A DNA stretch of 64,000 nucleotides from Geosiphon pyriformis. Lineage: Eukaryota; Glomeromycota; Glomeromycetes; Archaeosporales; Geosiphonaceae. Numbering within the stretch: the stretch's first letter is position 1; every line of letters starts with the position of its first letter. The notes below the pieces were generated by a model. That model did not search any database, was not told where the DNA came from, and saw nothing but the letters and a program-made list of their open reading frames with translations. Below are positions 1-10,799 of the stretch, one piece after another. The translations under genes were made by a program, and so were the position numbers. Location of the stretch: NCBI GenBank assembly GCA_016748015.1, contig JAAOMT010000786.1, positions 64,050-128,049 on the forward strand, written 5' to 3'.

Positions 1-686
1 AAACAGTTGACACACACGTGTACCAGCCACGTGTGGCCATTTTAAGACCATTAACTCAGCAGCCCCACTTATCGAATTTGAGGAAGACAAAAAGAAACCT
101 ACCTGGGAAGCGTACCAAGTCTCTTGGGCCAATGAAAACCACAATAAGCTACCACTGATACTTTCTTGGGACAACAAAGGAAAAGGGAAGGAGAACAAAG
201 AACTTACCTGAAATACCAACCAAGCCTGGAAAATGGATGATGATCAAGATGAATCTGCAATCTGGGAGTGGAAAGAAACTGACAAAGGAGAAGAAAAAAG
301 AAACTATTTTTACCAGCAGCACTTACAATCCATACACTTATACTTTATCACAACCATCCAATTATTGTCAACCAAAATTAGAGTGTGTCAATTGTGACAA
401 GAAACTGTCATTAATGGGTGCTTGTTGTGGTGACAATGAAGAATATGTCATGGCAACAAAATTCTATTACTGCCTATGTATCATAGAATGCTTTGAATGA
501 CCAAAACAATAAGAAAAGTGGGACAACCAACCATGTCTTGCATGTAAAACTATCTTGTCTGACGAAGAAATATGGAATAACATTCCTGGGTAAGAAAGGA
601 CATATGATGAGACATGCCAGTATACTATCTTAATAAATGACTAGATACACAAAGAAACTCCTATTGACAATGCCTGGAAAAAAGCA
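1..686 (+). pseudogene. gypsy-1 Cys-rich (zinc-like) segment upstream of the dUTPase
   Basis: Degenerate coding segment between the off-window protease and the dUTPase ORF. The best-preserved frame is 237-500. It shows a Cys pair followed by KKLS and a further Cys pair (CVNCDKKLS, then ACC near 410-430), a Tyr-Cys-x-Cys group near 470, and a PCLAC motif near 533-547 after a frame change. The same order (CxxCxKKLSxMxAC, YYCxxC, PCLAC) recurs on the minus strand in gypsy-2 at about 39,860-40,270, so it is a conserved piece of these elements. The spaced Cys pairs suggest zinc binding; the fold and role are unknown. Stops show decay. Confidence 0.6.
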
Positions 687-2012
687 TTGCGACAATTAAA
701 AGAATATCCCCACGACAAACATGAACTTTGGAGAATAGCATATGCGAAAACAGAAGGCACAACAACCAGTAAACTACTGGAAATAAAAAACAACTCTTTA
801 TTTTTTCCTAAACCTGAATACATCCAAACTTTTGATGTCTTTGGCAACATCAAGGACAACCCAGAGAAATTTCATGAACATTACCAGCAATTAACACCCA
901 CCAGAGAAGAGCAAGAACAATGCTTGGAAGAAATAAACACCCAATTATGTGACTACTGTTTAATTCCATGTGACTTCCAGTATTGTAATAAGTGTGACCT
1001 CATTTACAATCCACCACCATGCATGATCTACACGATTCCAGAAAAAGATGAACCAATGAGCAACTGCACATCAGAATTAGAATCAACTTTCAATCCCAAT
1101 TCAAACTCTGACAACAATGATGAGAAAAACACTGGTTCCAGCTCTGCTCAATATGACAACGAAAATGTCAATGATTCAGACTCCGATTCAAATCCCGAAA
1201 TATACATTGCATTTCCTGATCTATCTAAGGAGCAAGAACTCAAATGGTATAGTGACAATAATGAAAGTATTATGCCAAAACGCGTGTATAATACTGATGC
1301 AGGGTTTGATCTAAGATATCTAGAAAAAAAAGCCATCAAATTGAAACCAAATTCGTGCACATGTATTGATCTCAAAATAGCTTTAGAAATTCCAGCAACA
1401 ACCATGGTTCAATTAGTATTTAGAAGTAGCCTAGCGAAAAAAAAAATCAATATCAGAAAAAGAATAATTAACACAGGGTATGTAAGAAATATTATTGCTA
1501 TGCTACAAAATAACTCAGAAAAGGCCTATACCATAGAGCCAAATGAAAAGATAGCACAGGCAATATTTTTGCCTCTGGTGAAAGTAGCTAAATTAGTATT
1601 AGTGGGAAACAGAAAAAAATTAAGGATAACAGCAAGAGGGATACAGAGATTTGGATTCACAAATAGAATAGATATATCAGTTAATATGGCAGAGGAAAAA
1701 ATTGTTGACAAAGGAGAAATTATCTCAACCCATCAAACAATTTCCATTCTGCCATATGACCAGTATATGTTAGTCATAAAAAGGGAAGTAAGGAATCAAC
1801 TTCAATTGTTTGAAGCAGAAGCCACTATTTGTGAATTAGGGGAAATTGGATTCACCAATCTTTACATATCAGCCAAAAGCCCCAAAAACATCAAAATCTC
1901 CATCTATAATACAACTGGAAAGGTCATTGAAATACCAAAGGGAACTATCATTGGATATTTAACCACCAAAGTTAAGGATCAACCACCAAACCACATTTCA
2001 AATTTTCCATAG
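687..2012 (+). CDS. gypsy-1 CxxC module plus dUTPase domain (decayed catalytic motifs)
   Basis: This 441-residue open frame is the longest left in gypsy-1. Residues about 90-105 hold a CxxC-x8-CxxC cluster (CDYC..YCNKC). After an acidic Ser/Asp/Asn-rich linker (about 125-175), residues about 195-325 match a trimeric dUTPase: motif I DAGFDL, motif II RSSLAKK, motif III INTGYVRN, motif IV KIAQAIFLPL, motif V RGIQRFGFTNR. Family consensus has Asp in motif III and a Gly-rich motif V (RGxGGFGSTG); here Asp is Asn and several Gly are Arg or replaced, so dUTP hydrolysis is probably lost. The C-terminal part (GTIIGYL) resembles the linker that precedes RT in gypsy elements. No ATG fits a separate gene well, so it was probably part of a polyprotein. 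Confidence 0.8.
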   Translation: MRQLKEYPHDKHELWRIAYAKTEGTTTSKLLEIKNNSLFFPKPEYIQTFDVFGNIKDNPEKFHEHYQQLTPTREEQEQCLEEINTQLCDYCLIPCDFQYCNKCDLIYNPPPCMIYTIPEKDEPMSNCTSELESTFNPNSNSDNNDEKNTGSSSAQYDNENVNDSDSDSNPEIYIAFPDLSKEQELKWYSDNNESIMPKRVYNTDAGFDLRYLEKKAIKLKPNSCTCIDLKIALEIPATTMVQLVFRSSLAKKKINIRKRIINTGYVRNIIAMLQNNSEKAYTIEPNEKIAQAIFLPLVKVAKLVLVGNRKKLRITARGIQRFGFTNRIDISVNMAEEKIVDKGEIISTHQTISILPYDQYMLVIKREVRNQLQLFEAEATICELGEIGFTNLYISAKSPKNIKISIYNTTGKVIEIPKGTIIGYLTTKVKDQPPNHISNFP

Positions 2013-2119
2013 CTTTGCGAATATGTGGACATTATATCACAAACCATCTATGGAAGAAATGAATATTATCTGCTCCAACCAAAACAATTGAAACAGGGAA
2101 TCTAGATCCACTTTAACAG

Positions 2120-3390
2120 ATGCAACTCAAGATGTTACTTAACAATTTCAATGACATCTTTACTAGCAAAAATAAATTTGGCCAAACCAACATCATCCAG
2201 CATCAGATCAAGACTGAAGATGCAATGTCAATTAAACAAAGAACATATGGAGTACCACCAGCTAGCCATGAGATCATTCATCAAGAAATTAACCAAATGC
2301 TTGACAATGGGCTAATTCAGTTATCAATGAGTTCATGGTTATTACCAGTAGTACTGGTCCATAAGAAAAATAGGAAAATCCGTTTTTGTATAGACTACCA
2401 GAAACTAAATGGAGTAACAAAAGATGATAGCTATTCAACTTCAAAGATCCAAGAACTATTTGACGCTTTTGAAGAAAATAAATGGTTCTCAATACTAGAT
2501 TTAGATAGTGGTTACTGGCAAGTAGTCATAGATCTAGCTGACAAAGAAAAAACAGCATTCACCACAAGAGAAGAAAATTTTGAGTTTGAAGTTATGCCAT
2601 TTGGCTTAATGAATGCTCCAGCAACATTCCAAAAGCTCATAGAAATTGTCTATACTAGATTACTATAAAAATCAGTAGTCATATACTTGAATGACACTAA
2701 TGTGTTCTCAAAAACATTCGATGATCATTTGTATCATCTTCAACAAGTGTTCGAAAGATTAAGAAGAACAGAATTAAAACTAAATGCAACCAAATGTTTC
2801 TTTGGAAAAACTGAACTCAAGTTTTTGGGACATGTAGTGAGCAAAAATGGAATCAAAACAGATCCAGACAAGATTGAAGTAGTTAAGAACTTTCTGGTAC
2901 CAACCAACTTGACAGAACTAAGAGCATTTTTAAGTTTTGCAGACTATTATTGCCATTTTATCAAAGACTTTTCAAAACTGGCTCAGTCACTTCACCATCT
3001 ACAGACCAAGAATATGAAGTATGAATAAACCAAAGCTCAACAAGAAGTGTTTAACACATTAAAAAAAAGCTTATCTAAGCTCCAGTATTGATGTATCCAG
3101 ATCATAGCAAACCATTCATAATCACTACTGATGTATCAGATCAAGCATTGAGAACAGTACTATCACAGAAAGAATCAGATGGAAGAGAACATCCAGTAGC
3201 TTATACCAGTAGAAGCTTAAGTCCAGCTGAGAAAAACTATAGAACTCCAGCATTAGAACACTTAACTATCTATTGGGCTGTCATCAAATGGAAGGAATAC
3301 TTGAGTCAAAAGTTTGAAGTGTATACTGATCACAAAGGATTGACTTTAATCCAGAAACAAAAATTTGCAGACAATTGTTATACTAGATAG
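2120..3390 (+). pseudogene. gypsy-1 reverse transcriptase and RNase H (broken)
   Basis: Three successive open pieces (2120-2668, 2687-3028, 3088-3390) form a gypsy RT-RNase H separated by single stops. RT landmarks are FCIDYQKLN, FSILDLDSGYWQV (catalytic Asp region), MPFGLMNAPATFQ, then the active-site box, which reads YLND instead of YLDD, then FLGHVVSKNGI. RNase H shows TTDVSDQALRTVL, SRSLSPAEKNY, and FEVYTDHKGL. The stop at 2666 looks like CAA to TAA and YLND like GAT to AAT. The enzyme cannot be functional in this copy. Confidence 0.9.
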
Positions 3391-3728
3391 AAAATAGAAC
3401 TTTCATCATTTAATTATACAGTACATTATAAAAAAGGAAATGACAATAGAAATGCTGACAGACTGTCATGAATGAAACAGATCTAAAAACATTCCAACCC
3501 AAAAAAATATAACAAAAGATGAATATACAAAAATACCAACAACTTTAATATTATATAAATACCCAATTATTCAAAGAGAAATTATCTAAAAAAGAACAAA
3601 GAAACATAAAACAATAATCAAAAAATTTTATCAACCATCAAAATATACTTTACCAGAAAAACAGAAGAAATCCAGATCAACCAACTAGAATAATTACAGA
3701 ACCAGAGAAAGAGACAATATTATTTAAC

Positions 3729-4780
3729 ATGCACTCAGACCTAACAGCAGGACATTTTCATAAAGAAGCGACCATGAAAAGAATTAGAAAGAAATATTAT
3801 TGGCCATCGATGTATCCAGACATCATTCAATATATTCAAAATTGTGATGCTTGTCAGAAAAGAGGTGGAACAAGACCAAGTGAATCATTAAGACCAATTA
3901 AAGTAGAACAACCATTCGATTACATTGGAATTGACTTAGTTGGACCATTAACAATTACTGGTAGAAGCAATAGATATATTGCAATAGTTATGAACTATCT
4001 CACAAAATGGCCAGAAGCAAAAACCATTCAAAGAGCAGATGCAGAATCCATTGCCAAATTCGTCCATCAAGATTTGATATGTCAACACGGATGTCCAAAA
4101 AAACTACTATCAGATCAAGGAACTCATTTTGTGAATAGAACATTAACAGAATTAAGTCGAAGATTTGGGATAAAAAGACCATTATCATCACCATATCATC
4201 TACAAACAAATGGACTAGTTAAAAGGTTTAACAGAACACTGTGTGAAGCAATTGCCAAAATCAGTCAAGAAAACCAAGATGAATGAGATTTGTTTATACC
4301 ATCAATATTATTTGCTTATCGAATAATGAGACAAAATACTACACAAACAACACCATTTGAATTGGTATATAGTAGGACAGCAACATTACCAGTTGAGAAA
4401 GAAATCAACACATATCCAATAGAACCAATAACAGAAGTTAATTTCCAAGAAACATTGTTGAGAAGAACATATGACTTAATAAAAACACTAGAAAACAGAT
4501 GACAAAAAGCAGCTGATAATATTCAAAAGTCTCAAGAAAAGCAAAAAGAATGATATGATAACCAATTACCAGATAAACCAGTTGAATTCAAGATTGGAGA
4601 CAAAGTACTTTTACATCGTACCAAAGTGGAAAAACAATGAAGTGAAAAATTTGATTCCAAATGAGGTGAACTATTTTACATAGAAGAAATTCTTGAAAAT
4701 GGAACTTATAAATTAAGATGAGACAACAAAATCTTAGCCAAAGCAGCACATAGTGATTGACTGAAATCATATTACCAAAT
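3729..4780 (+). pseudogene. gypsy-1 integrase (broken)
   Basis: The N-terminal HHCC zinc motif (GHFH ... CDACQKRGG) is followed by the catalytic core: GIDLVGP (first Asp), LSDQGTHF (second Asp) and NGLVKRFNRT, where the usual Glu of the DDE triad (NGxxERxN) is Lys. The open frame 3729-4286 ends at a TGA, resumes 4290-4502, and the C-terminal barrel is readable to about 4780 (KIGDKVLLH, FYIEEILENGTYKLR) through several TGA stops at places where Trp is expected. Integrase would insert the cDNA; this copy is inactive. Bases 3391-3728 between RNase H and integrase are an AT-rich degraded linker. Confidence 0.88.
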
Positions 4781-4954
4781 AGTATCATTATCCACCAATA
4801 ACATTCTATAATTAGGAGTACAATGAATACTGGTTCAACCAGATGAGATTCCATAAGATCTGGAACCAATCATAATCATTGGACCAAACATGTAAAATCA
4901 AACAATAAAAAAGTATATAAAGACACAGTATACATGACAAAGGCAACCAAAAAA

Positions 4955-5596
4955 AAATGGAAATACCATATCATATTTACGCCATAGTTCAACAATTATT
5001 TCAGGCCTTAAGTTAACAACTTTTAGACATGGAAATTATCATTAACAACCAAACAATTTGCTATCAAAACACCAAAAAAAAGACAAAAAATACACCATAT
5101 CAGCAGTTACCAAAAAATGATAAAAACTGGTCAGATAACATAATAGAAAAAGTAAAAAACACTTTTGGAAAAATACTTATTATGGCACCAACAGAAGAAC
5201 TTACAAAAGAGAATTGAAAGCAATGGACAAAACAACTTCCAATATCATATTGTTACTACCAGTTAGATCAAAAGTTGAATATTCAGGAGTTGTATATCGA
5301 CAAATTTAAGAAAATATTCAACCAAGACATAATACAACAAATTGAAGAATTTATCGGAAAAAAAACAAATTCAACACTATATGTTAAAACAATGTACTGA
5401 CTACACAACATATTTTGGAACAACCCAGAAATACTGTTACACTCTGAAATGGAAACTATAATCATTAACCAATGGGGAAGAATGAACAATACACAAATAG
5501 AAGACATGAGAAACAGAGTCAAACAAACAATACTTGAAAAAGAAATATTAGAATTAATTCAAAACAAAGATTTCGATGGAGCTCAATATTAAAAGA
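4955..5596 (+). pseudogene. gypsy-1 extra ORF between integrase and 3' LTR
   Basis: After integrase a separate, interrupted reading region begins near an ATG at about 4958 and runs to the stop just before the purine-rich tract (ends GAQY-stop at about 5592). The best open parts are 5029-5217 and 5283-5580. The latter is Gln/Ile/Asn rich and looks helical (QDIIQQIEEF, MRNRVKQTILEKEILEL). No recognised domain, no clear membrane segment. Position matches the env slot of some LTR elements and the similarly placed ORF in gypsy-5 (63,019-63,771), but the two proteins are not obviously alike. Confidence 0.5.
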
Positions 5597-5605
5597 AAGA
5601 GATAA

Positions 5606-6487
5606 TATTACTTATAAAAAGAAAACAGATATAGAAAATAATAGACCAATAAGAGAATAATATTTAGCACATGAGCACATTGCTTAGCAATGTGGAACAA
5701 TATCAAAAAACATGGCACATTGCTCAGCAATGTAAAGCAATGTTAGAAAGCACAACACATTGCTCAGTAATGTGAAGTGATGTTAGAAAATTAGGGCATA
5801 TTGTTCAGCAATGTGAGCATTGCTCAAGAAATCATAACACATCACTTGGAAATATGAGCAATCTTGTAAAACATCAATTATGTATATATAGTGATAGTGT
5901 TAAAAGTAGAAAGAGCAGAATCTTTTAGCTAGAAATTTTCCATCCACAAATATTAAATAAATAAATTGTTCACTATCCAAATCTACTTTCCACTATCAAC
6001 ATGAAGTGTTAATAGTAATTGATATTTAACTACACTGGAACAATAGCTCTTAATCATGGCTATTGATGAAATACTAACTTGCACATTGTCTTGGCTCATT
6101 TTTTTATTTTCTTTTATTTCTTTCTTTCTTTGATTTTTCTTGTTGAATACTAACTGATTAAAGATTAAAATGCTAAATAATTGACGTCACGGATAGCTTG
6201 GTAAAAGACCCAGAAATAAGGGTAAAATTATATATATATTAATAGATAGCTTATTAGAAAGACACGAATGCCAGAATAAACTGGCCACCAAGCTAAAGAC
6301 AGAAATTGGGAACACAAATCACCAACTGACTACATTGTCATTGAATTTCTGTTCATTATACAAAGGACTCCACTCTAAAACCTTCAGATACAACCAACGT
6401 GCCAGTAACATTAGTATTGTTAAGATATTGAGCACCAAGTTACAGATTTGTTATTTGATTTGAGACTCCAAATAATCATCTGTAACA
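5606..6487 (+). repeat. LTR1 family, 3' LTR of gypsy-1
   Basis: Starts after a purine-rich tract with TATTACTTATAA (TG of the TG...CA end mutated to TA) and ends CATCTGTAACA at 6487. About 880 bp. Contains palindromic tandem repeats in U3 (5676-5815), a TATA-like TATATATAG at 5883-5891, and A/T-rich AATAAATAAA sequence downstream. The same 3' end recurs at 57,209 and, in reverse, at 32,637, 50,353 and 57,620, which fixes the boundary. Confidence 0.85.
5676..5815. repeat. Four palindromic repeats at about 40-bp spacing in LTR1 U3
   Basis: Units at 5676-5694, 5716-5733, 5756-5774 and 5797-5815. The first is a perfect 19-base palindrome, CACATTGCT-T-AGCAATGTG; the others keep 16-18 bases of it with one or two changes. 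They sit just upstream of the TATA-like box, in the enhancer position of an LTR. Confidence 0.85.
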
Positions 6488-6576
6488 GTGTTTTCTATTA
6501 TAACAAAGTTGTAGACTATTTTACTAACACTTAAGTGTGTTCTTTTTTTTAGTTTAATTCAACTTTTTTTAAACAG

Positions 6577-7800
6577 CCAGACTGCTTTGAATGCTTACAA
6601 ATTAAAATTGGGTTTAATATGTCCAGATTTCTGAAATAGATGTTGGGTCAAATATTATTACATTGTGGATATTATTCATAAAAAGAATTTGAATGTCAGC
6701 TGGCATAAAGTAAAAAGTTATTTGGGTGTTCCAGACAATGAACATACTAATGTGTTCATAAAGACTGCTTTACTTTCTGATAAGTACCTCTCTTATCAGA
6801 TTAAAAAACATTATATTAGGGCTAATAATAGCATTGTTTTTGGTAATTCTAGACATTTTGTTTGTGATGTTTTCCATTTTATTTATTATGTGTGCTGAGA
6901 AGTTGGTTCTAATTTTCAGATTGTGACAAACAGTCTGTATACAGATGTTGATTGGTTTAAATTATCTTTGGTATAACACCCTGATTTTCACTTGGCTGCT
7001 GGTTTTACTAATAGAGATATTGCTAATGTTTACATGTATTTTATGAAGACTTTAAATTACTGGCTCCTTGTTGCTATTTGCAAGCATTTGTATGACAGGT
7101 GTTATTTCAATGTAGTGTGTTTGTTCTGTGAAGATATTAAAGTCTTGGACTATGCTTTTTTTTGCTCATTTGACTTTGCTGTTCATGCTTGGTTATTGGA
7201 TGTTCATATAACTAATTGGAGAATGTTTTCTGGTTTTTTTTGTTCTTTTTTGTGTGTATTATAGTTATTGTTTTTCTGTATTTCTGATATTGCAGTGTAT
7301 ATGACTCTGTATAAGGGTTTTGTTTTTAATGATTAGTACTGGAAGTTTTTTTCTGTTTTTAAAAATTCTAAAATTGTAGACCAAAAAATTGTGAACTTTG
7401 TGCACAAGCTTTGCCTTGTGTTTTAAGATAAAATTTGGATGGCTTATGCTAAACACTAGACTTTTATGGAAAAAAATAGACTGATCTTGCATAATAGATC
7501 TATTTTAGTCTCAATAGCTGGGCTTTCTTTGGTGCTTTTGGCTGATATAATTAAATTGTTGAGTGTTACTAAAGCTTTTGAGATTAATTTTAGACTATAT
7601 AAACCTTGTTTGTTTTTTTCGGATATAAATAACTTGGTTTCAGTTTATATAGATGCTTAATATTATTTTAATTAGCCTGAATGACTGATTACATATAGAA
7701 AATGCATAATTTACACCTAGTTTAGATTACTTATATATAATATATTATATTAGGCAATGTTTGAATCTCACTCGTTAAATGTTAATAAAAAAAAAATTTT
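6577..7800 (+). mobile_element. LINE copy 1: ORF2 RNase H/C-terminal end and 3' tail
   Basis: Decayed ORF2. RNase H residues are recognisable as NSQTALNAY (6577-6605) and NVSWHKVKSYLGVPDNEHTN near 6690-6750. A C-terminal block (HPDFHLAAGFTNRDIANVY, then CLFC...CSFDFAVHAWL at about 6980-7205) follows, then ORF 7466-7660. The 3' tail (about 7680-7800) has the family signature ATATAGAAAATGCAT...CTCACTCGTTAAAT ending in A/TAA repeats. The same block order occurs at 31,640-33,690. Retained frames: 6665-6898, 6992-7264, 7466-7660. Confidence 0.8.
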
Positions 7801-10220
7801 TTTTAATTTATAATAAATTAAAATAATTATTAAAATAAAAGAATTTATTTTTACAAAAAAAATATATTGTATAAATTTTTAATAAAAATTTAATTTTGTT
7901 TTTATATAATTTAATTTTTGGTCTAAATAAAATTAAATTTAACTATAAATATAGTAAACAAATATAAATTTAATTAGTAAACAATTTTTAAATAATTTAA
8001 AGTTTTTTTAATATTATTAAATAAATTAATATTAAATATTGTTAATTTTTGGTTTATTATTTTGAATAATAATTTTTGTAATTAGTTATTGCTAAATATT
8101 AACATAAATTAAATTAAAATTGAACTTTAAAGTAAGCACTAAATGTTATAAATAATAGTTTTTAGTAATTATAAATATAGTTTTCTTGGTATTTAAAAAA
8201 AATTTGTTAATAAATCTTAGTTTATAATATTAATATTAATAATATTATTAATCTAAAAATCTAAAAATTAGTTTTATGAATTTTATTAACTCTTAACAAA
8301 ATTAAAATAATTTTTTTTATAAATATTATTAATTTTTTGAATAATTATATTTGTTGTTTTTATTAAAATTGTTGATAATAGCATCTTATTATATTAATTT
8401 ATAAAAAAATTTTTAAAGTATTTTTATATTTTTAATATGTTTTTTTTTGTAACTTGTACAAATATTTTGTCAATATTATACTAAATTTTTAAACATTTAA
8501 ATAATTGTCTTTGCTTATAATATAAATAGTATTATCAAAACATTTTCACACTTTTTAATGCAAAAATTACAATATATACAATGAAAATTAACATCAAAAC
8601 CATATGAAAAAGACTTATATTATTGCACTTAATCAACAAAATCAGCCAGCAATCTGAAAATAAATGATTAGTAATCAGTTCAATTACAACAAAGAAATAT
8701 GGCATAATTCAACAGTTTAACTAAGTTGGATACAAAGAAATCTTGACAAACCAAAAAACACCAATAGAAATAAATAATTGACACATGTAATCTAATAATA
8801 ACAGGCTTTGTTATGTTCTAAGATTCTTATATGCTCTTATTAAAACAATCTAATATTCCAGATCTGCAATTAATAATTAAAAGTGGTTATCAAGAAATGT
8901 ATTAATTAATCTACTTCTAATTATGTTAATCATAATTACAATTGGTATTATTGATTTACGATCAATGTTTTAGATTCAGCCATTTAAAATCTAATTATCT
9001 AAATTACTAGCTTTTGGATAAATAACAGGCCAAGTAAGTTTATTATGAATTAATTAATTTAATATATATAAATAATAGATGTATTTTAAATAGTTTTAAT
9101 ATAATATGTAGATCTGATATAATTTAGCTATATATATAGTCTTTTTGTTAGTTTAAGAAAGTATTAGTTCAATATTGAGCCAACTTTTTGCTATAGTTTT
9201 ATAGTAAGCAGTTAATTTTTTTTCTATTCTTTACTTTTTTTTTCTATACTCTAAATATTTGTTATTACAATTTCAAGTATTTCTTCTCATATTCCTTATT
9301 ATTATTTGGAATTATGTTGTTTATAATCTTTACCTACTTGTTATTATTATTTTAAGTTATTCTATTATTTTCAATCTTTCAAAATCATGTGTTATTACTA
9401 TTTCACATTAAGTCTTGTTTTACTGAACAAGTTGCTAAATATAAAATTAAGTAATAAAATATCACGTTGTTAGAAAGTGGTCTCAACAATAAAAAGTTTA
9501 ATCAAAATCTATTTCAGTTATGTTTTATTTTTACAATTCCTATAACTTTGTTTTCAAAACTGGGCATTTGAATACCACACTTTTTCAATAATTAATTGAA
9601 AAAATTCTGGTTATGTATTTATTAAAGTAGTTGGTTTTACTTCTGTTGTTGGTTGTGCTTTTAATACATATAAAGAGATGTGACTTTTTTTTTTTAAAAT
9701 ACCTAAGACTGGTTTTTGCCCAAAAATAAATAATAATGATAATACTTTCTTTTACTTTTAATGACTTATTATGTACTTTCTTTTGCTTTTCCACCCACTA
9801 AAATAGTCCATACATTTATAATATGCTATAGTTAGTAGCATAATTATGGTAATGTATGTTACCAGTTGAGCTAAAAAATGTTTCTAAATAATAACAAAAA
9901 CCACTGGTAACAATGGTAAATTTTTAAAAAAATAAAAAATAAAAATACAAAACTAAAAGAAATAAAAAAATTAATAACTTATAAATAATCTTAATCAGAA
10001 ATTATTCTTTTAAAAAAATTTTAGATTTTAGAATTAACTAAAAACATTGGTCAAAAGTATGATTTTTTTACTTTATTTAATATTTTAAACACTACACATT
10101 TATCTAAATCTTCTTATACTAAATTAAATCTTTATCTTAATCTTCCTGATTTATTGTTTTCTGAAAAAAAATTGTTTAATTGCATGGTAAAAAACACATG
10201 TTAGTACTTTTCTTTTTTTT
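7801..10220. other. AT-rich intergenic stretch, no gene recognised
   Basis: About 2.4 kb of extreme A/T sequence with poly-T and poly-A runs. I see no conserved protein segment except that the last 250 bases may belong to the hAT remnant that follows. The 69-codon minus frame at 9585-9794 is Lys/Ile-rich and looks like chance. Confidence 0.6.
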
Positions 10221-10418
10221 GTACAACAAGCTCGTTATTATCTTTCAATTCCAGCAAGTTCTGTTCTTTCTGAACGTCTTTTTTCAGTAGCTGAAAATAC
10301 TTTAACTGAAAAACGTGACCGACTTAGTCCAACAACTTTGTCTGATATTCTTTTTCTTAATATTTTTTTGCAGTATATTCTAAATAAAAATAATATATTA
10401 CATTTTATATTATTATAA
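10221..10418 (+). pseudogene. hAT transposase C-terminal dimerisation fragment
   Basis: The plus frame from 10221 to a stop at 10416-10418 reads ARYYLSIPASSVLSERLFS followed by AENTLTEKRDRLSP and DILFLN. This is the hAT dimerisation signature (A..YL.IPASS..SER.FS). No ATG is in frame and the transposase core is missing or decayed upstream, so it is a relic. Confidence 0.85.
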
Positions 10419-10454
10419 ATCATATATTTATTATTTAGCCAATTACAATTAATT

Positions 10455-10565
10455 TCTATATAGGGAAATTAATCAAATCGGTTAACCGGTTTAAACCATT
10501 TAATTTAATCAGTTAACTGGTTACAAAAATTTTAACTGGTTAGAATCACTATATGTACACCTAAA
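10455..10565. repeat. Candidate hAT terminal region with AACCGGTT-type repeats
   Basis: Just downstream of the hAT fragment the sequence repeats variants of GGTTAACCGGTT and CAGTTAACTGGTT three to four times, then AACTGGTTAGAATCAC and a GTGTAC-like end at about 10,555-10,562 (TATGTACACC). Clustered subterminal repeats are usual near hAT ends. I did not find a matching left end in the window. Confidence 0.4.
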
Positions 10566-10799
10566 TTCACATTTTTAAAAATCTTTAGTTCTTAATTAGG
10601 TTGATCTGCATTCTAACTATCCAACACAATTTTTTTAAAATGGCCATCAATGTCTTGAAGCTTTCGAAGTCCCCGAATCGATCATTAATCTTTGATTTAT
10701 CACTCAACCTCGGACCAAAGAGTAGCATTAAATATGTTTGGAAATCTTGCGTCGAAAGGTTCTGGAGCGCTAGGGCAAGTTCAAATGTGAGTTGTTTGA

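Larger units (their letters stand above)
1..6487 (+). mobile_element. Ty3/gypsy retrotransposon gypsy-1 (5' part outside the window)
   Basis: Order seen on the plus strand: post-protease segment and Cys-rich block (1-686), CxxC module plus dUTPase (687-2012), reverse transcriptase and RNase H (2120-3390), integrase (3729-4780), an extra ORF (about 4955-5596), a purine-rich tract, then an LTR ending at 6487. RT-RNase H-integrase order is the Ty3/gypsy arrangement. Gag, protease and 5' LTR lie outside the window. Every pol domain carries stops or catalytic substitutions, so this copy is inactive. LINE sequence is recognisable from about 6577; the 90 bases between are unassigned. Confidence 0.9.

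Noticed and set aside
5676-5870. Regularly spaced palindromic repeats that superficially resemble a CRISPR array
   Set aside because: Spacers are similar to one another, there are only four units, they lie in an LTR upstream of a TATA box, and the genome is eukaryotic.
9585-9794. 69-codon minus frame, Lys/Ile-rich
   Set aside because: Composition is what A/T-rich DNA gives by chance; no repeat or family match seen.
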